64,000 bases of DNA, from positions 182,998,716 through 183,062,715 of the forward strand of contig CP136066.1 of assembly GCA_032622095.1 (NCBI GenBank), given 5' to 3'. Of this stretch, positions 35,401-45,745 are shown one piece after another. Position numbers and translations under genes: made by a program. Source of the DNA: Siphonodentalium dalli (Eukaryota; Mollusca; Scaphopoda; Gadilida; Siphonodentaliidae). How positions within the stretch are numbered: position 1 is the first letter of the stretch; every line of letters begins with the position of its first letter. Under the pieces are notes generated by a model that worked only from the letters and a program-made list of their open reading frames with translations, was not told where the DNA came from and searched no databases.

Positions 35401-38400
35401 AAGTTCGAATTTTACAGAACTCGGTATGAAATTTCACAAAAAAATCAACATTATGATTCAAGTCATATTTTAACAAGAAATTGACAGAACTGTGCACACT
35501 AATTTAGGCATACCATTACTTATGAATATTTCAACTCACTGGAACCAAACATGTCACTTGGTTTGAAAATGGCTGTCAAAATGTGACCAAACCTGGAAAA
35601 TTGTAAATATTGGCCCAGCATGCCATGTCATCGCTTACAAGTTGTGGTAGATGAATAAAATTGGCTATTCTGTCTTAAATACATAAAATTCTAACATTTA
35701 TGATGCACATTTGTTAAGTATTAATGATGTAACCAGTGAAATTACCAGAAATATTGGATTTTTCTATCACAAGCTTGACATCAAAATCGGCAAAAATGTA
35801 CTTTTCAGGTTTGGACAATTTATTCAAGTAAATAAAACCATCTTTGGCATCAAATATGTTTATTGTTTTGAGATGTCTTAAATGCGTTCACACTGAAGAT
35901 GGCTTCCAAAATGGAATTTGGTTAAAAAAATAAACGTTTATTTTTTTTAACATATAGCACGAACATTATTCTCTGTTCCCAAGAGGTAGAAAATGGCGAC
36001 TCACTTGGTTATTAACCATGTTACTTAATCCAATGGCAACTACATGTTTCTTTCTCGTTGTCCCAGTACCTTCTGAGACACGACATATTCAATTAAATGA
36101 TGTACTGTAGTATGGAATTTTGCCGAAAATGTCTTTTGGGATTCTAGCCATATTTTTGAACGGAAATGGGCAGAAGGGCTAAACGGAACTGAGTGAAACC
36201 ATACTATGTAGCTAATCTCGACCATTATCATCAAAATCAACTTAATGTATGGTGTATGTCAAAGTGGCAACCAGGGCGTGAATGTGTGTCCATAGATGGG
36301 GGTTAATAGTTCTACAGGGAGTTATTGTATCATCATGAATGGTGATGTGTCCATGGTGAGAGGCATAGGTATACAAAGGGTGACTGTATGGTCATGTGTG
36401 ATGTGAATAGCTACACAAGGATTGTTTGTATGGTTATTGAATTGATGTATGGGTATAATGATAGTAGCTACATGGTCATATGTGTGTGTTGTTTATGTAT
36501 ATATAGAGCGACTGTATGATCATGATTGTGATATACGGGCGTACATTGGGTGACTATTGTCATGGATGGGTGTATATGTATACATATGTTGGCTGTATAA
36601 TCATGTGTGTGCATGAATAACAAGGGAGTGGTCGTAATTGCTTATGTGTAATGCATATAGCTGTTCACGGAATGACTGTAGTACTGTACGGTCATGATTG
36701 TGTATATGCATACCTGGAGTATAACTGGATGGTCATTGGCGGCGTGTGGGTATATAAGTGTCCTTGTGGTCATGGTTGTATATGTGATATATATGCATCT
36801 CCGCCTTAGCTGTATACATTGGTGTATGTATATATATACTGAGAGTAGCTGTATGATCATGGATGGGGTGTGTGAGTATACATCGAATTGCTGAATTGTC
36901 ATGGGCGAGGTGTATATGCAAACATGGAGTGTACGAATGGTCCTGGGGGTATTGGTATATCAATTGGAGAGGTATATATGTACCTGGATTGACGCTTTGG
37001 TCATGAGGGGTGTATATGTATATCTTGATTTGGTAAATGGTCATGGGTGTGAAGAAAATGTAAACAGGGAGTGACTGTATGACCAATGGTGATGTCCTGC
37101 GCGTTGTATTGCTATACCTAGAAGGTATGTGTGGTCAATGGTGAAGCGTCGATGTATACCTGAAGTGATTATATAATAGGCATTGGTGGGGTGTGTATGT
37201 AAGTTGTATATATTTATTGGCTATATGGCCATGGGTGTAATAATTATTCTGAGTAATAATGCTTCCAGCACAGTATGTCAATAATACCGTACAGCTTGAG
37301 GACTGCTGGCAGTAATCCTCGTTGGCGAGTAGGGTTTGCTTTAACAGACAGTCAAGCTTCCCAAGTGTCGCTAACTTCTCACAGGTTCTTGATGGGACGA
37401 GATTCACGTGAAACGATTCTGGTAGATAAGAGATATGGGGACAATGCTTTGCTTCAAATCGAAGGAGAGCCATGTACCAACAACTGAATAGCATATAGAT
37501 TTGTTACCATTTGGGCGTTCTTTGTGATAAAGATAACACCATCGTTCCTGAATATTTCATGCAGACACTTATTTTCTTCGGATAGATAGGAAAACCAAAG
37601 ACTGCTTCAATGACCAAATATATCAGCAACACTTAGCCAGACGTTGTATCGATACTGACAGCGTCTGTTTTTCTTCTTCTATTAGATGGATCAGCTAGCA
37701 ACGTCGTGTTTATCAGGTGTAAAGTAACACTGTTTAATATTTAATTACACATAAGAGCGTTATACCAAACCCCCATTATAGTGTCTTCGTCTCTTTTCTT
37801 TTGAATTGACTACGCTTGCGAACATTTAGGTACTACCAGTTGAATTGCAGTCGGGAAGCACACATGGATCGACACAACATTCAATTTGTCAATAGAGCGT
37901 TACTTTACGTCCCATCTTAGTGTCTTCTGAGTAATAATGCTTCCAGCACAGTATGTCAATAATACCGTGCGTCATGCTTGTTTAGAATAGAACATTTAGT
38001 TGTCAATTGATTAAGTAACATGTTTAATAACCAAGTGAATCACACTGTGCTACGTTTATGGAATAGCAGACAAAATAATGTCCGGGATATATATGAAAAT
38101 ATCAACTTTTCTACCAAATTTTGTGGACATTTTGCACACAAGCTTGAGTATTTATTTTCTGAAAACAAATCAGTGTGATGCATTCTAGGTGGACCAAATT
38201 TGTTTAAATCAAAATTTTGAAAAACTAACACCAAACCAACCAAAGTTGGTTGAAATCGGTCTAGTGGTCTGGGAGAAAAATCCGAACAGACAGCCAGACG
38301 GACAGACAGATCCTGCTCTGTTATGTATATATAGATGTTAATACAGTAAAACTTCGTTAAGTCGAATGTCGGTAACCCGAAAGCCCCCACATAAGTCAAA

Positions 38401-41400
38401 GTCATTGACTGGTCCCGGCTGAGCTTGTGTGAAAAGTCATTTAAATAAACATGGTTGTCGAAGGTGGTAAGTCGAACTCCGCTTAAGTCGAAACAAAATT
38501 TTGGCCCACCAGACAGCTTATATCACTAATTACCATGGTTAAGATGAAACGCCTTCAGAATGAAAGCATCTGTGTTGCTCTTTCATATGACATTGTCTTG
38601 AGAATACTAAGATGAACATATGGTGCATTTTGGCGAAGGTCGCAATAGACGCGGTGTCGGGGTGTCAAAAATGGCCAAATTTTGATTTCGATCTGATTAT
38701 CACCTCAGGCTATAAAGTCTCTAAGAAATGGCGAATACAAAGTCGCAAAAATATTCTTTAAAGGTACTGTTGGCCTTGGCGGTGGGTATCCTGTGAAAAT
38801 ATTTCCACCCGTCAAAAACCGCCACAAACAGAAAGAACAACAAAATGTAGACAGACTTTGTCCATATACAAATAAGAAATATCGCATAAACAATATGTTA
38901 TTGTCATATGTTTGACCATTGTTATGTAAACAAAGGCATAAAAAGTTACTTTTCTGGTGTTTGTTTATATTATGATGGTAAACATAAAGAGCGTTCTTTG
39001 TTGGTGAATTCCTGATATGGAACGAATAAAGAGCGTTTATACCATTTGTGTGTGATTAGCCAGCAGCATTTTGCTGTCTTCTGTAACACAATCAGACTCT
39101 TGCTTAGGTAAAATATAGTAAATCTTTATGATAACATGCTGTTTACGTGATGGTCTTGGTATATATGAATGAAACTGTATGCGTTTTAATGTTTTTCTGT
39201 TTGCGGTGATTGGAATAAATATGAATATTTTCGACAACTAAGGCCTCACGTGCCTTTAATCGGATGATACATGGCAAAGTTATGAGCCCATAAACATTAA
39301 TACTATTGGGCTAGAATGGCTTGTCGCCAATACTCCGTCAAAATGAAAGCAGTTATGCCACTATTTGATTTGCCATTTTATTTAGAATACTGAGTTGAAC
39401 ACAATTGGTAACTTTGGTCGACATCGCATCTGGAAAGGGGTCAGTGAAGGGGTATTATATATGCCACTGTCTTTGTCATTGTTATATTATGAAACATCAT
39501 ATGTTTATCGACGGTAGTCTGATGTCTGAGACATGGAGATATCCAAATTTCCCGCCGGGAATTTGAAATCTAGTTCTGATTAATATATGATTCAGACAAC
39601 CCGTACATTGAAATATTTTAAATGTAGCTCTTTGGAAGCAGTACTCAGGCCTGCTTATATTGTGTTTGGTCACATGTCGGATTTGATCTCGTAGAGCTAT
39701 TATCATCATTGTGACATGAGCCATTGCAGTTATATAGTTTGCGAGGTCCCTGTCTATATCACTTGACATGCCGTTATATGTCACAGAACACGGAGATATA
39801 ATAAGATTAATCATTTCATCAAAGTACTGAATCAACGTTAAGTGTATACATGCCAGTTACCATGGTAACCAGCTACATGTGTGGTGCATAAATACTTTCC
39901 TTGGGGTCATTTTGAGCAGAGAAATATCAACCATCCCTAACTACCCATTGATAAATAACTTAGCATGCTGATAAAGAAAACTGTTGTCAAACATATCAGA
40001 CCAAAACAAACACGTCGCTTTCAGGAACCACACTCCCCCAATAAGAAAACCATGTACCCCACACATTATGAACCTCCTTCTGAGATTGAAATACATAACA
40101 AGTGGATGTAATATATCGTATTGTTCAGAATTTGTATGTGATTATTTATTGTGTTCATATCTCGTGCAATATTACAGAACAGTATGCATAAGTGTATATG
40201 TTATTGTATTTGCTTTGATGTGAGCAAAACCAATGTCATCAACTTTATAGATAGATAGATCTTTATTTGCACAATAATATTAAATACAATACATTTTCCC
40301 GAATGACCTTGACCTTTATGTTTGACCTTGACATATACACATAGCAGATGACAGCACATTGTGTAGGATCTTCACCCATATGTAATGTATATGAACTAAT
40401 CTTACCCAGACCAATTATACTTTTAGATGTGACCTTTTTCCATTTTTTGACAAAAATAGTATCTGTTGCCATGGCAACAATAATATCTACATTTTCTTTC
40501 CACGTTTGCTCACTAATAATAATGGACAATCCACAAGCTTTCCAACGGTATATAATCAGTTATATACGAATTTGCATTAAACTCTTTAAATAAGGCCCCT
40601 TTCCTCAACTGGCCGCTCTCTTATATAACCATGTCTCTGGTCAACATAGTACAGAATTTTGCTTATTACGAAAGGGTACCACCAACTTTGAAGGTCTATA
40701 TCTCGGGATTGAGTTGACATTATTGCTAAAACTATTATTCTGCACGAAGCGGTGGTCCTCAAAATTATTTTAAATATATTTTCGTCTCTCAATATCTTAA
40801 ATTTCAATCAAGTGGGTCAAAGTTATATGATAGTATCGGAAAAAGCACACATTTTTTTGCAATGACCTTGACCTTTACATATGACCTTGACCTTCCCAAG
40901 AGGAGAACACCATTTCAAAAGTTAGACAACAATGGGTGTTCATACAAACCAACATAATATTTGAGATAATGGAAATAATTCTCGCCATACATGCAATTTA
41001 ACACCTAGTTTCCAAACTCAGTTAAAATCACCCCTCGTTGCCATGGAAACGGGAATTTCGCTATTTGTCCCAAATATTGTTCTCTAAGATTTGAGTAAGT
41101 TGCACATATTGACTTACTCTATATGACGGCACCTTTGCCTTTTGTGTTGCAATTAGTTTTGGGTTAAACCCTAATTCGCCTGTACTATATTGAGAAGCTG
41201 AGAAACGATCGCGAACTTTATTACTATATATTTGTGAGTTTTGTGCACTTAACTATATGAGTGCCAGGGGCCGATCTCATCGGCCCTAAACCTACCAAAT
41301 AAGAATAAATTATTAAAATTGTAAAAAATTGTAAAAAAAAAAATAATTAAAAAAAAATTGTAAGGCCAATGCATTCTCTTATATAAGAGAATGCATTGGC

Positions 41401-42126
41401 ACAGGGTATATGGGTCGATACAAAAATCGGACCTGGCACTCAAAGGGTTAAGTATGCCGTTATCAAGTCATAGCTTATGGCTTTGTGTTTCGCAAGCGTC
41501 GTGCACCTGCTATATATTCGTATTTACATGTATGATTATGATGTATGCATTTACGTGGGTTTAAGTCAGATAACCACCACGGGAAGTGTCTATGCTCATA
41601 TGCATGCATGATGCATGCATTTATGTGGGGTTTAAGTCAGATATCCGCCACATGAAGTGTCTATGCTCATATTTATTCATGATGTATGCATTTGTGTGGG
41701 ATTAAGTCAGATAAACACCACGGGAAGTATCTATGCTCATATTTATTCATGATGTATGCATTTGTGTGGGATTAAGTCAGATAAACACCACGGGAAGTGT
41801 CTATGCTCATATTTATTCATGATGTATGCATTTGTGTGGGATTAAGTCAGATAAACACCGCGGGAAGTGTCGGATATCAAATAAACACCTGCTTGTTTTA
41901 TCTGTGGCCTCATCCCCGATGATTGTCATTTACCTAATCGAATACGTACCATCCACCGAAAAGAGAAAATCCTTCAGAATTTCCCATTTGATCTGAGAAT
42001 CCACCAGCGCTAGCTTTCCCCCAAGCTGGTCACACCTGTCTCGACTGTTGGGCCATGTGTCCCGAATCATGTCGACCAGGTAGCAGGACCCGTCATATTC
42101 AAGATGGTAACCATCATCCACGCAAT
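26224..42126 (-). CDS. Gene 2: C-type lectin domain protein, two exons seen, 5' end not found
   Basis: Two exons 15.5 kb apart encode complementary halves of one C-type lectin domain. The upstream exon (42126-41950) ends with one base of a Gly codon; the downstream exon (26459-26224) starts with the other two, and the join reads naturally as F-S-V-D-G-T-E-L. The joined domain has the expected cysteines, a G-S-D-E-G-S-E-G-T-W core and W-W-P-G-Q-P-N-G-G. Q-P-N lies where calcium and sugar specificity is set (E-P-N or Q-P-D in classical lectins). The W-N-D signature is replaced by Y-E-M-G-D, so calcium-dependent sugar binding may be weakened. Secretion is likely from the family, but the signal-peptide exon was not found upstream. 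The intron holds a LINE, a 2.8-kb satellite array, MITEs and other repeats. The halves could alternatively be remnants of two tandem lectin genes. Confidence 0.7.
26665..27951 (+). pseudogene. LINE ORF2 C-terminal fragment
   Basis: About 428 codons open to TAA, entered without a start codon (first codon TTG, directly after the target duplication). It begins L-T-H-L-F-I-T-L-P-S-P-D-K and continues G-G-L-K-M-I-N-V-E-N-F, typical of the region after the reverse transcriptase palm in L1/Tx1-like elements. A zinc-knuckle lies near residues 307-324 (C-x2-C-x8-H-x4-C). Full ORF2 proteins are about three times longer; the endonuclease and the catalytic reverse transcriptase motifs are missing, so it cannot mobilise itself. 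The open frame suggests a young insertion. Confidence 0.88.
27952..28736 (+). other. LINE 3' untranslated region and tail
   Basis: Non-coding, AT-rich sequence between the ORF2 stop and the target duplication. It ends in an A-rich tail with A-A-A-T repeats and holds no credible gene. Confidence 0.75.
28887..31685 (+). repeat. 2.8-kb satellite array of 49-bp and 30-bp units
   Basis: The long unit (49 bp) carries AGGTGTGCTGAATACTCAAG, then TTAAATGGCGTTATTAACTC and GATGACTTT. The short unit (30 bp) lacks the ACTTTAGGTGTGCTGAA part. Long and short units recur in repeating patterns, with a further type carrying CCGAATACTCGATGAC. Each unit has AGTTAA facing TTAACT. It lies in the intron of gene 2. 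Confidence 0.95.
32702..32800 (+). repeat. Short tandem array, about 38 bp, three units
   Basis: GACGAAATAACGGAGATATT-type units, each followed by G-A-A-G-A-A-G-x-G-T-T-T. Confidence 0.75.
32985..34480 (+). repeat. Dispersed element in three tandem units of about 580 bp
   Basis: Units start near 33020, 33610 and 34180. Shared landmarks are GTTTCCATGGCAACGATGGC and G-G-T-C-A-A-G-G-T-C-A motifs. The 5' segment TAGTACAGGCGA to CTAATTGCAACACAAA also occurs in reverse at 41130-41180. Confidence 0.85.
34481..34860 (+). repeat. Dispersed repeat with GGCGGGCGGA and CATACCAAATTTCATTCCAT motifs
   Basis: Shares long stretches with 63120-63720, including ACCATAACTCCGGAAAAAAT-type and CTGTATTTTGGGCAAGTAAA-type segments. 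Non-coding; class unknown. Confidence 0.65.
34861..36239. other. Intron of gene 2, no feature recognised
   Basis: AT-rich with no open frame that looks coding. Confidence 0.5.
36240..37235 (+). repeat. Degenerate array of about 42 bp
   Basis: Recurrent G-T-A-T-G-G-T-C-A-T-G and G-T-A-T-A-T-G motifs about 36-43 bp apart. Units are strongly diverged, so the array is old. Confidence 0.7.
37247..37968 (+). repeat. Perfect 44-bp direct repeat 678 bp apart
   Basis: The segment from TTCTGAGTAATAATGC to CAATAATACCGT is identical at 37247-37290 and 37925-37968. A short open frame (37275-37487) starts in the first copy; I do not recognise it. Confidence 0.85.
38344..38500 (+). mobile_element. pogo-like terminus remnant (tentative)
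   Basis: CAGTAAAACTTCGTTAAGTC after a TA, and a second ACTCCGCTTAAGTCGAAAC nearby, resemble pogo/Tigger-type ends. No transposase frame or opposite end is seen. Confidence 0.35.
38758..39259 (+). mobile_element. TTAAAGG-type MITE, copy 2 (complete)
   Basis: 502 bp from TTAAAGGTACTGTTGGCC to GGCCTCACGTGCCTTTAA, so the TTAA-flanked ends are inverted repeats. TTAAAGG termini with TTAA duplication recall Kolobok/T2-type MITEs described in Xenopus; the assignment is by ends only. It contains several AATAAAGAGCGTT motifs. Confidence 0.8.
39260..40247. other. Intron of gene 2, no feature recognised
   Basis: Unclassified single-copy-looking DNA. Confidence 0.5.
40248..41180 (-). repeat. Reverse-oriented relative of the 32985 element with retroposon-like tail
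   Basis: In reverse it starts TAGTACAGGCGAATTAG, contains CGTTTCCATGGCAACGAG and several TCAAGGTCA motifs, and ends GCAAATAAAGATCTATCTAT. An AATAAAG signal plus a tetranucleotide tail suggests a retroposon 3' end. Confidence 0.65.
41249..41451 (+). mobile_element. piggyBac-like MITE, subfamily B, short copy
   Basis: 203 bp with TTAA at 41249-41252 and 41448-41451. Inner termini are GTGCCAGG and its complement rather than the A-type ends. Only one collapsed core palindrome remains (AATGCATTCTCTTATA facing its complement). It is inserted into a sequence whose empty version lies at 32830-32893. Confidence 0.88.
41540..41870 (+). repeat. 70-bp tandem array, about five units
   Basis: Unit begins GATGTATGCATTTGTGTGGG and includes ATTAAGTCAGATAAACACCA. 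The middle units are almost identical. It ends about 80 bp from the lectin exon. Confidence 0.92.
41950..42126 (-). CDS. Gene 2 exon: N-terminal half of C-type lectin domain
   Basis: 177 bases, symmetrical phase 1. The acceptor is CGTCGTTGTAG (AG at 42128-42127); CAG at 42145-42143 is an alternative in the same open frame. The donor is GTACGT (41949-41944). It reads C-V-D-D-G-Y, then G-S-C-Y, W-P-N-S-R-D-R-C, G-G-K-L-A-L-V-D-S and ends F-L-F-S-V-D-G, which is the standard first half of the fold with its first disulfide cysteine. A 70-bp tandem array ends about 80 bases away on the intron side. Confidence 0.78.
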
Positions 42127-42145
42127 CTACAACGACGAACACCTG

Positions 42146-43099
42146 TTTATAAAACATGTTGCGACCTGATTTCCAGGTTTTCCTAAGTGACCTTTTTGGT
42201 GAAAATGAGATATTGGTATCGTTGAAAGCAGAAGTTCGTATTTTCACATCTCGCGAAGATATCAGGCATTCTTTTCTGTCCGTTGTACCTGATATACAAT
42301 GTATTTAACTTTCAGGTTGTCACATCTCATTTTAAGCATTATAGCCTTATTTCCACTTTGAACTGGAATTAATTGAATACTATTTTAGCGACATACATGT
42401 AGGACATTGTGGAATTGAAGATATGCTTGAGACAAAATAGAATTGTCACAATTGCATGTGATGGGTAAGCACATTATTGAATAATTATAGGACAACATGG
42501 AATTGAATTGGGTTGTTATTAGTAACGTATATATTTATATAATATCAGCATATACATGTAATATGATTGACATCCGTTCTGTATAATTATAAATTATCCG
42601 TACGTGCCATGGGCTGGGATGACTGTAGCCCTCCCAAGACATTTTGGAAGTTTGAAATTTGGGCATTGTCGGGAAAATTACGTAAAAAGGCAATTTGTAT
42701 ATATGGTGATTCGGCGGGGAAATTGTGGTAATTTCAGGATTGTTTTTCATATTTCCGGCCGAAGTATACACAATTTTGCATGTATTTTAATATATGTAAC
42801 AAATATAGGATACATACCACATAGTTAATCGATCTACACAATAGCGGACCCATAATACAACTTAGTTCGTCGGGGTGTGGCGAAGGTGTCCTGAATTTGG
42901 AGGGGGTTCCCAACTTCCCACGTATGAAATTGATTGCATAGCTTCCCAATGTGTACCCCTCTCATGTCCCCATTTTTCATAAGTATTGAAATTATATGGA
43001 TATTGATATTTGGTTGATGTAGAGCACAGTAGCATGTTATATGTACTTGTCCCCGAGACTTGTCGAGTGTTGCCATTTGTGTATACCTGGGACTAAACA
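42146..43099. other. Upstream of the first recognised exon of gene 2
   Basis: Should contain or precede a signal-peptide exon. None was found. Confidence 0.45.
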
Positions 43100-43560
43100 A
43101 AATATCCGGGAGAAATTGCTTTTTGTAGATACCTGGGACTAAAAAGATGAATGTATACTATGGCTAACGGCCGTAGATATCATATTCCACCAGTTCAAAA
43201 CCTGGGAACTTTTTGATGTTCTGACCCGTTCTGGCGGGGAACGTTATAACATTGAACAAACATGACGGGAAATATATTCTTTGTCAATACCTGTTCCTCA
43301 ATAATCTACTTCACATTAGGGGGTGGTCCCAGCTCGAGAATGCATGCATTTCTTTTACTTTTGTGAACCAATATCGTAGTAAACATTGCAAATAATAATC
43401 TATTTTATGCAATGCGATGCAAAGCATAATCGGTCACAGTCACTTACAACGTGTAATGTGGAGTTAGAACCTTCACCTACATTACAGCGAAATACATTAT
43501 TAAGGAACAGGTAATAACTAAGAAATATAATATTTGCCTGCAAACTGCACCAAAATATCT
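43100..43560. repeat. Another member of the 22866-type dispersed repeat
   Basis: Contains GGTTATTACCTGTTCC in reverse (43507-43520), CCAGTTCAAAACCTGGGAAC and GGTGGTCCCAGCTCGAGA, all found in the related blocks at 15000-15800 and 20480-23560. Confidence 0.55.
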
Positions 43561-43869
43561 CGATGACGACCATACTATTTTTTAAATTCCGAATTATCGG
43601 TCATCTATAACATTACTTCGTAACTCATCAGATAGTCAAATAATGGAATTTGGGTAACCGTATTCTACGAAATCGACAATATAGAAACCAACAACAATAT
43701 TTGAGTACGGTATATGTGTTTTCAATGCTATACACTTCCCTGTCACAGCATCAAAAAGTGCCCGGGTATTTTACTTGTAGAATATGATTTCTACGCGGGT
43801 GTTAAACAGAGTAGAAATTCATAGCATGATCAAGTTTCGTCTAATTAAGCTAACGGGTGTCTAAAAACC

Positions 43870-44285
43870 TTCTTAATAGTATATCAAACATAACCGACGA
43901 GTGTCCCAGTCCATAGAACTGGCATCCCAAAATCAGCCAAATTGTGTCACAAACCACCTAACGGGTATCCCTATCAACCCATCTGGGGTCCCAAATCATT
44001 CAAACCCCAAATGTGTGTTCCAAACCATGGTGTCCCAAACCACCCGATGAGTGTCTCAAAAAACTCTCAAACCAACCATGAATTGAGTACCACAACGTAC
44101 CACACAATGGGTGTCCCAAACCAATCAATTAGTGTCTATAATCATCCAGTAAGTGTCCCAAGCCACATGACGATTGCCTCAAATCAACAGGAGTGTCTAA
44201 CAATATTCAACTAGTATCTCAAACCACCCATGAATGTCCCGCTCCATACAATGAGTGTCACAAACTAGTGTAGAAAACTACCCAT
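43870..44285 (+). repeat. 21-bp degenerate array, forward arm
   Basis: Units of the type GTGTCCCAAACCAYYCRATGA. The period of seven codons gives a long frame with V-P-N-H-P-M-S-like heptads, which I take as a by-product of the repeat. Confidence 0.8.
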
Positions 44286-44289
44286 CGGA

Positions 44290-45230
44290 TAAATCATGGT
44301 TTGGAACACTCATTTGATTGTCTGGAATACTCGATGGAGGGTGTGTACGTCTGTTGGATGGGTTGGGAACTCATGTGATGGTTTGTGATACTAGTTTTAT
44401 AGTTTGTGTCACCAGCTGGGTGGTTTGTTGACCCGTTGGATAGGTTGGGACACCAATTGGTTGGATCTGGGACACTGATTTTGTCACTGATTGTGCCATT
44501 TGGGACACAAGTTGAATCGATTGAGACTAAATTTGAGTGGTTGTGGACACCTGTTTTATGACAGGGCACTACTCAGTTGGCTTGGGGCACTAGATGTGTG
44601 GCATGAGGTACATCATGGACGCCTATTTGTCATTCTTTCTGTGGTTTCTGACATCCAGACCCAGTGTATGGTTTGGGACACTCTTTGTGTGGCTTTGGTG
44701 TTCATTGAACGGTTTGACAGACTCGTTGTGTGCACGTTGTATGATTTGGAGCACTAATTGGATGGTTAGGGACACACATTTTGGTGCTTTGAGATACCGG
44801 TTGGGTGGTTTGGGACACAACCTGTGTGGTTTGGAACACCAGCTGTATAGTTTGTGGCACTACCAGTGTGGTTTGGAACATTCATTGAATTGCTTGGGGC
44901 ACTATAATCGGGTGGAATGATACATCATTTGGTATTTGGGATGCATGGTTTGGGGTGCTATATGTGTGGGTTGGATACTATTTGCATATGGTTGTAGGCA
45001 CTATACCTGACTGGTTAAGGGAACTCTATGTGTGGGTTGCATAGGACACTATTTCGGAAGTTTGGGACAATATTTGGATTTGGGGTACCTGTCGTATGGA
45101 TTTGCATGTTGGATTTGCATACTAGGTGGGTGGTTTGTAACTCTGTATATGGTTTGATACACTCGTTATGTGGTTTGGGAAACTCATTTGTTAGTGGTTT
45201 TGGCAACTATAGTATGATGGCATATATCAC
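44290..45230 (-). repeat. 21-bp degenerate array, reverse arm
   Basis: The same 21-bp unit in the opposite orientation (for example GGTTTGGGACACAACCTGTG), changing direction abruptly near 44290. Confidence 0.8.
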
Positions 45231-45599
45231 TACTGTTTGGCTATCAATTTATTCGATATGTGAAGATTTAGTGAAAAATCAACAAACACACTTCAATTGT
45301 TGAGTTCCGATCGCAATTTTCGCCGTCATTTTGAAACATTTTAAAACACTGAATTGACAAATCGTCGGGCTATGACTCAATATTATCGGATTTGGATTGT
45401 ACATCATGTATGGTGGCACAACTATAGACATTTACGCCTACTGTTTTCATATAAATGGAAAATATCTCATGTCACTATACTTCCGTTTGTCATTTTACCC
45501 GCCTTTTTGGATTTTTCAGTTAAATTTTGCATGAACAGACATGTGGCGTTTTTAACACGCAAGATTTGATTCCTCATATAATTTGAGAAAAACACGTAT

Positions 45600-45745
45600 G
45601 AATTTGATGGTAATTGGCACTAAACGTATTTTTGTTATCAGTGTTGGCGAACCTCCCGTCCCTATTTCGGACTCAAGCAGCGCCATTTTTGACATCATTA
45701 AACCACACACTTAGACTCATTATGGAGATGCATATATATATAACT
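45600..45745 (+). repeat. Left part of the interrupted 47780-type element
   Basis: GCGCCATTTTTGACATCATT and the A-A-C-C-A-C-A-C-A-C-T-T-A-G-A-C-T-C stretch match units at 47870-48620. Confidence 0.55.

Noticed and set aside
37275-37487. 70-codon frame as a gene
   Set aside because: Composition is fairly protein-like, but there is no splice context or recognised motif, and it starts within the 44-bp direct repeat.
43942-44920. Heptapeptide-repeat frames (V-P-N-H-P-M-S-like)
   Set aside because: The 21-bp period keeps frames open by itself. Units are too degenerate and carry stops nearby.
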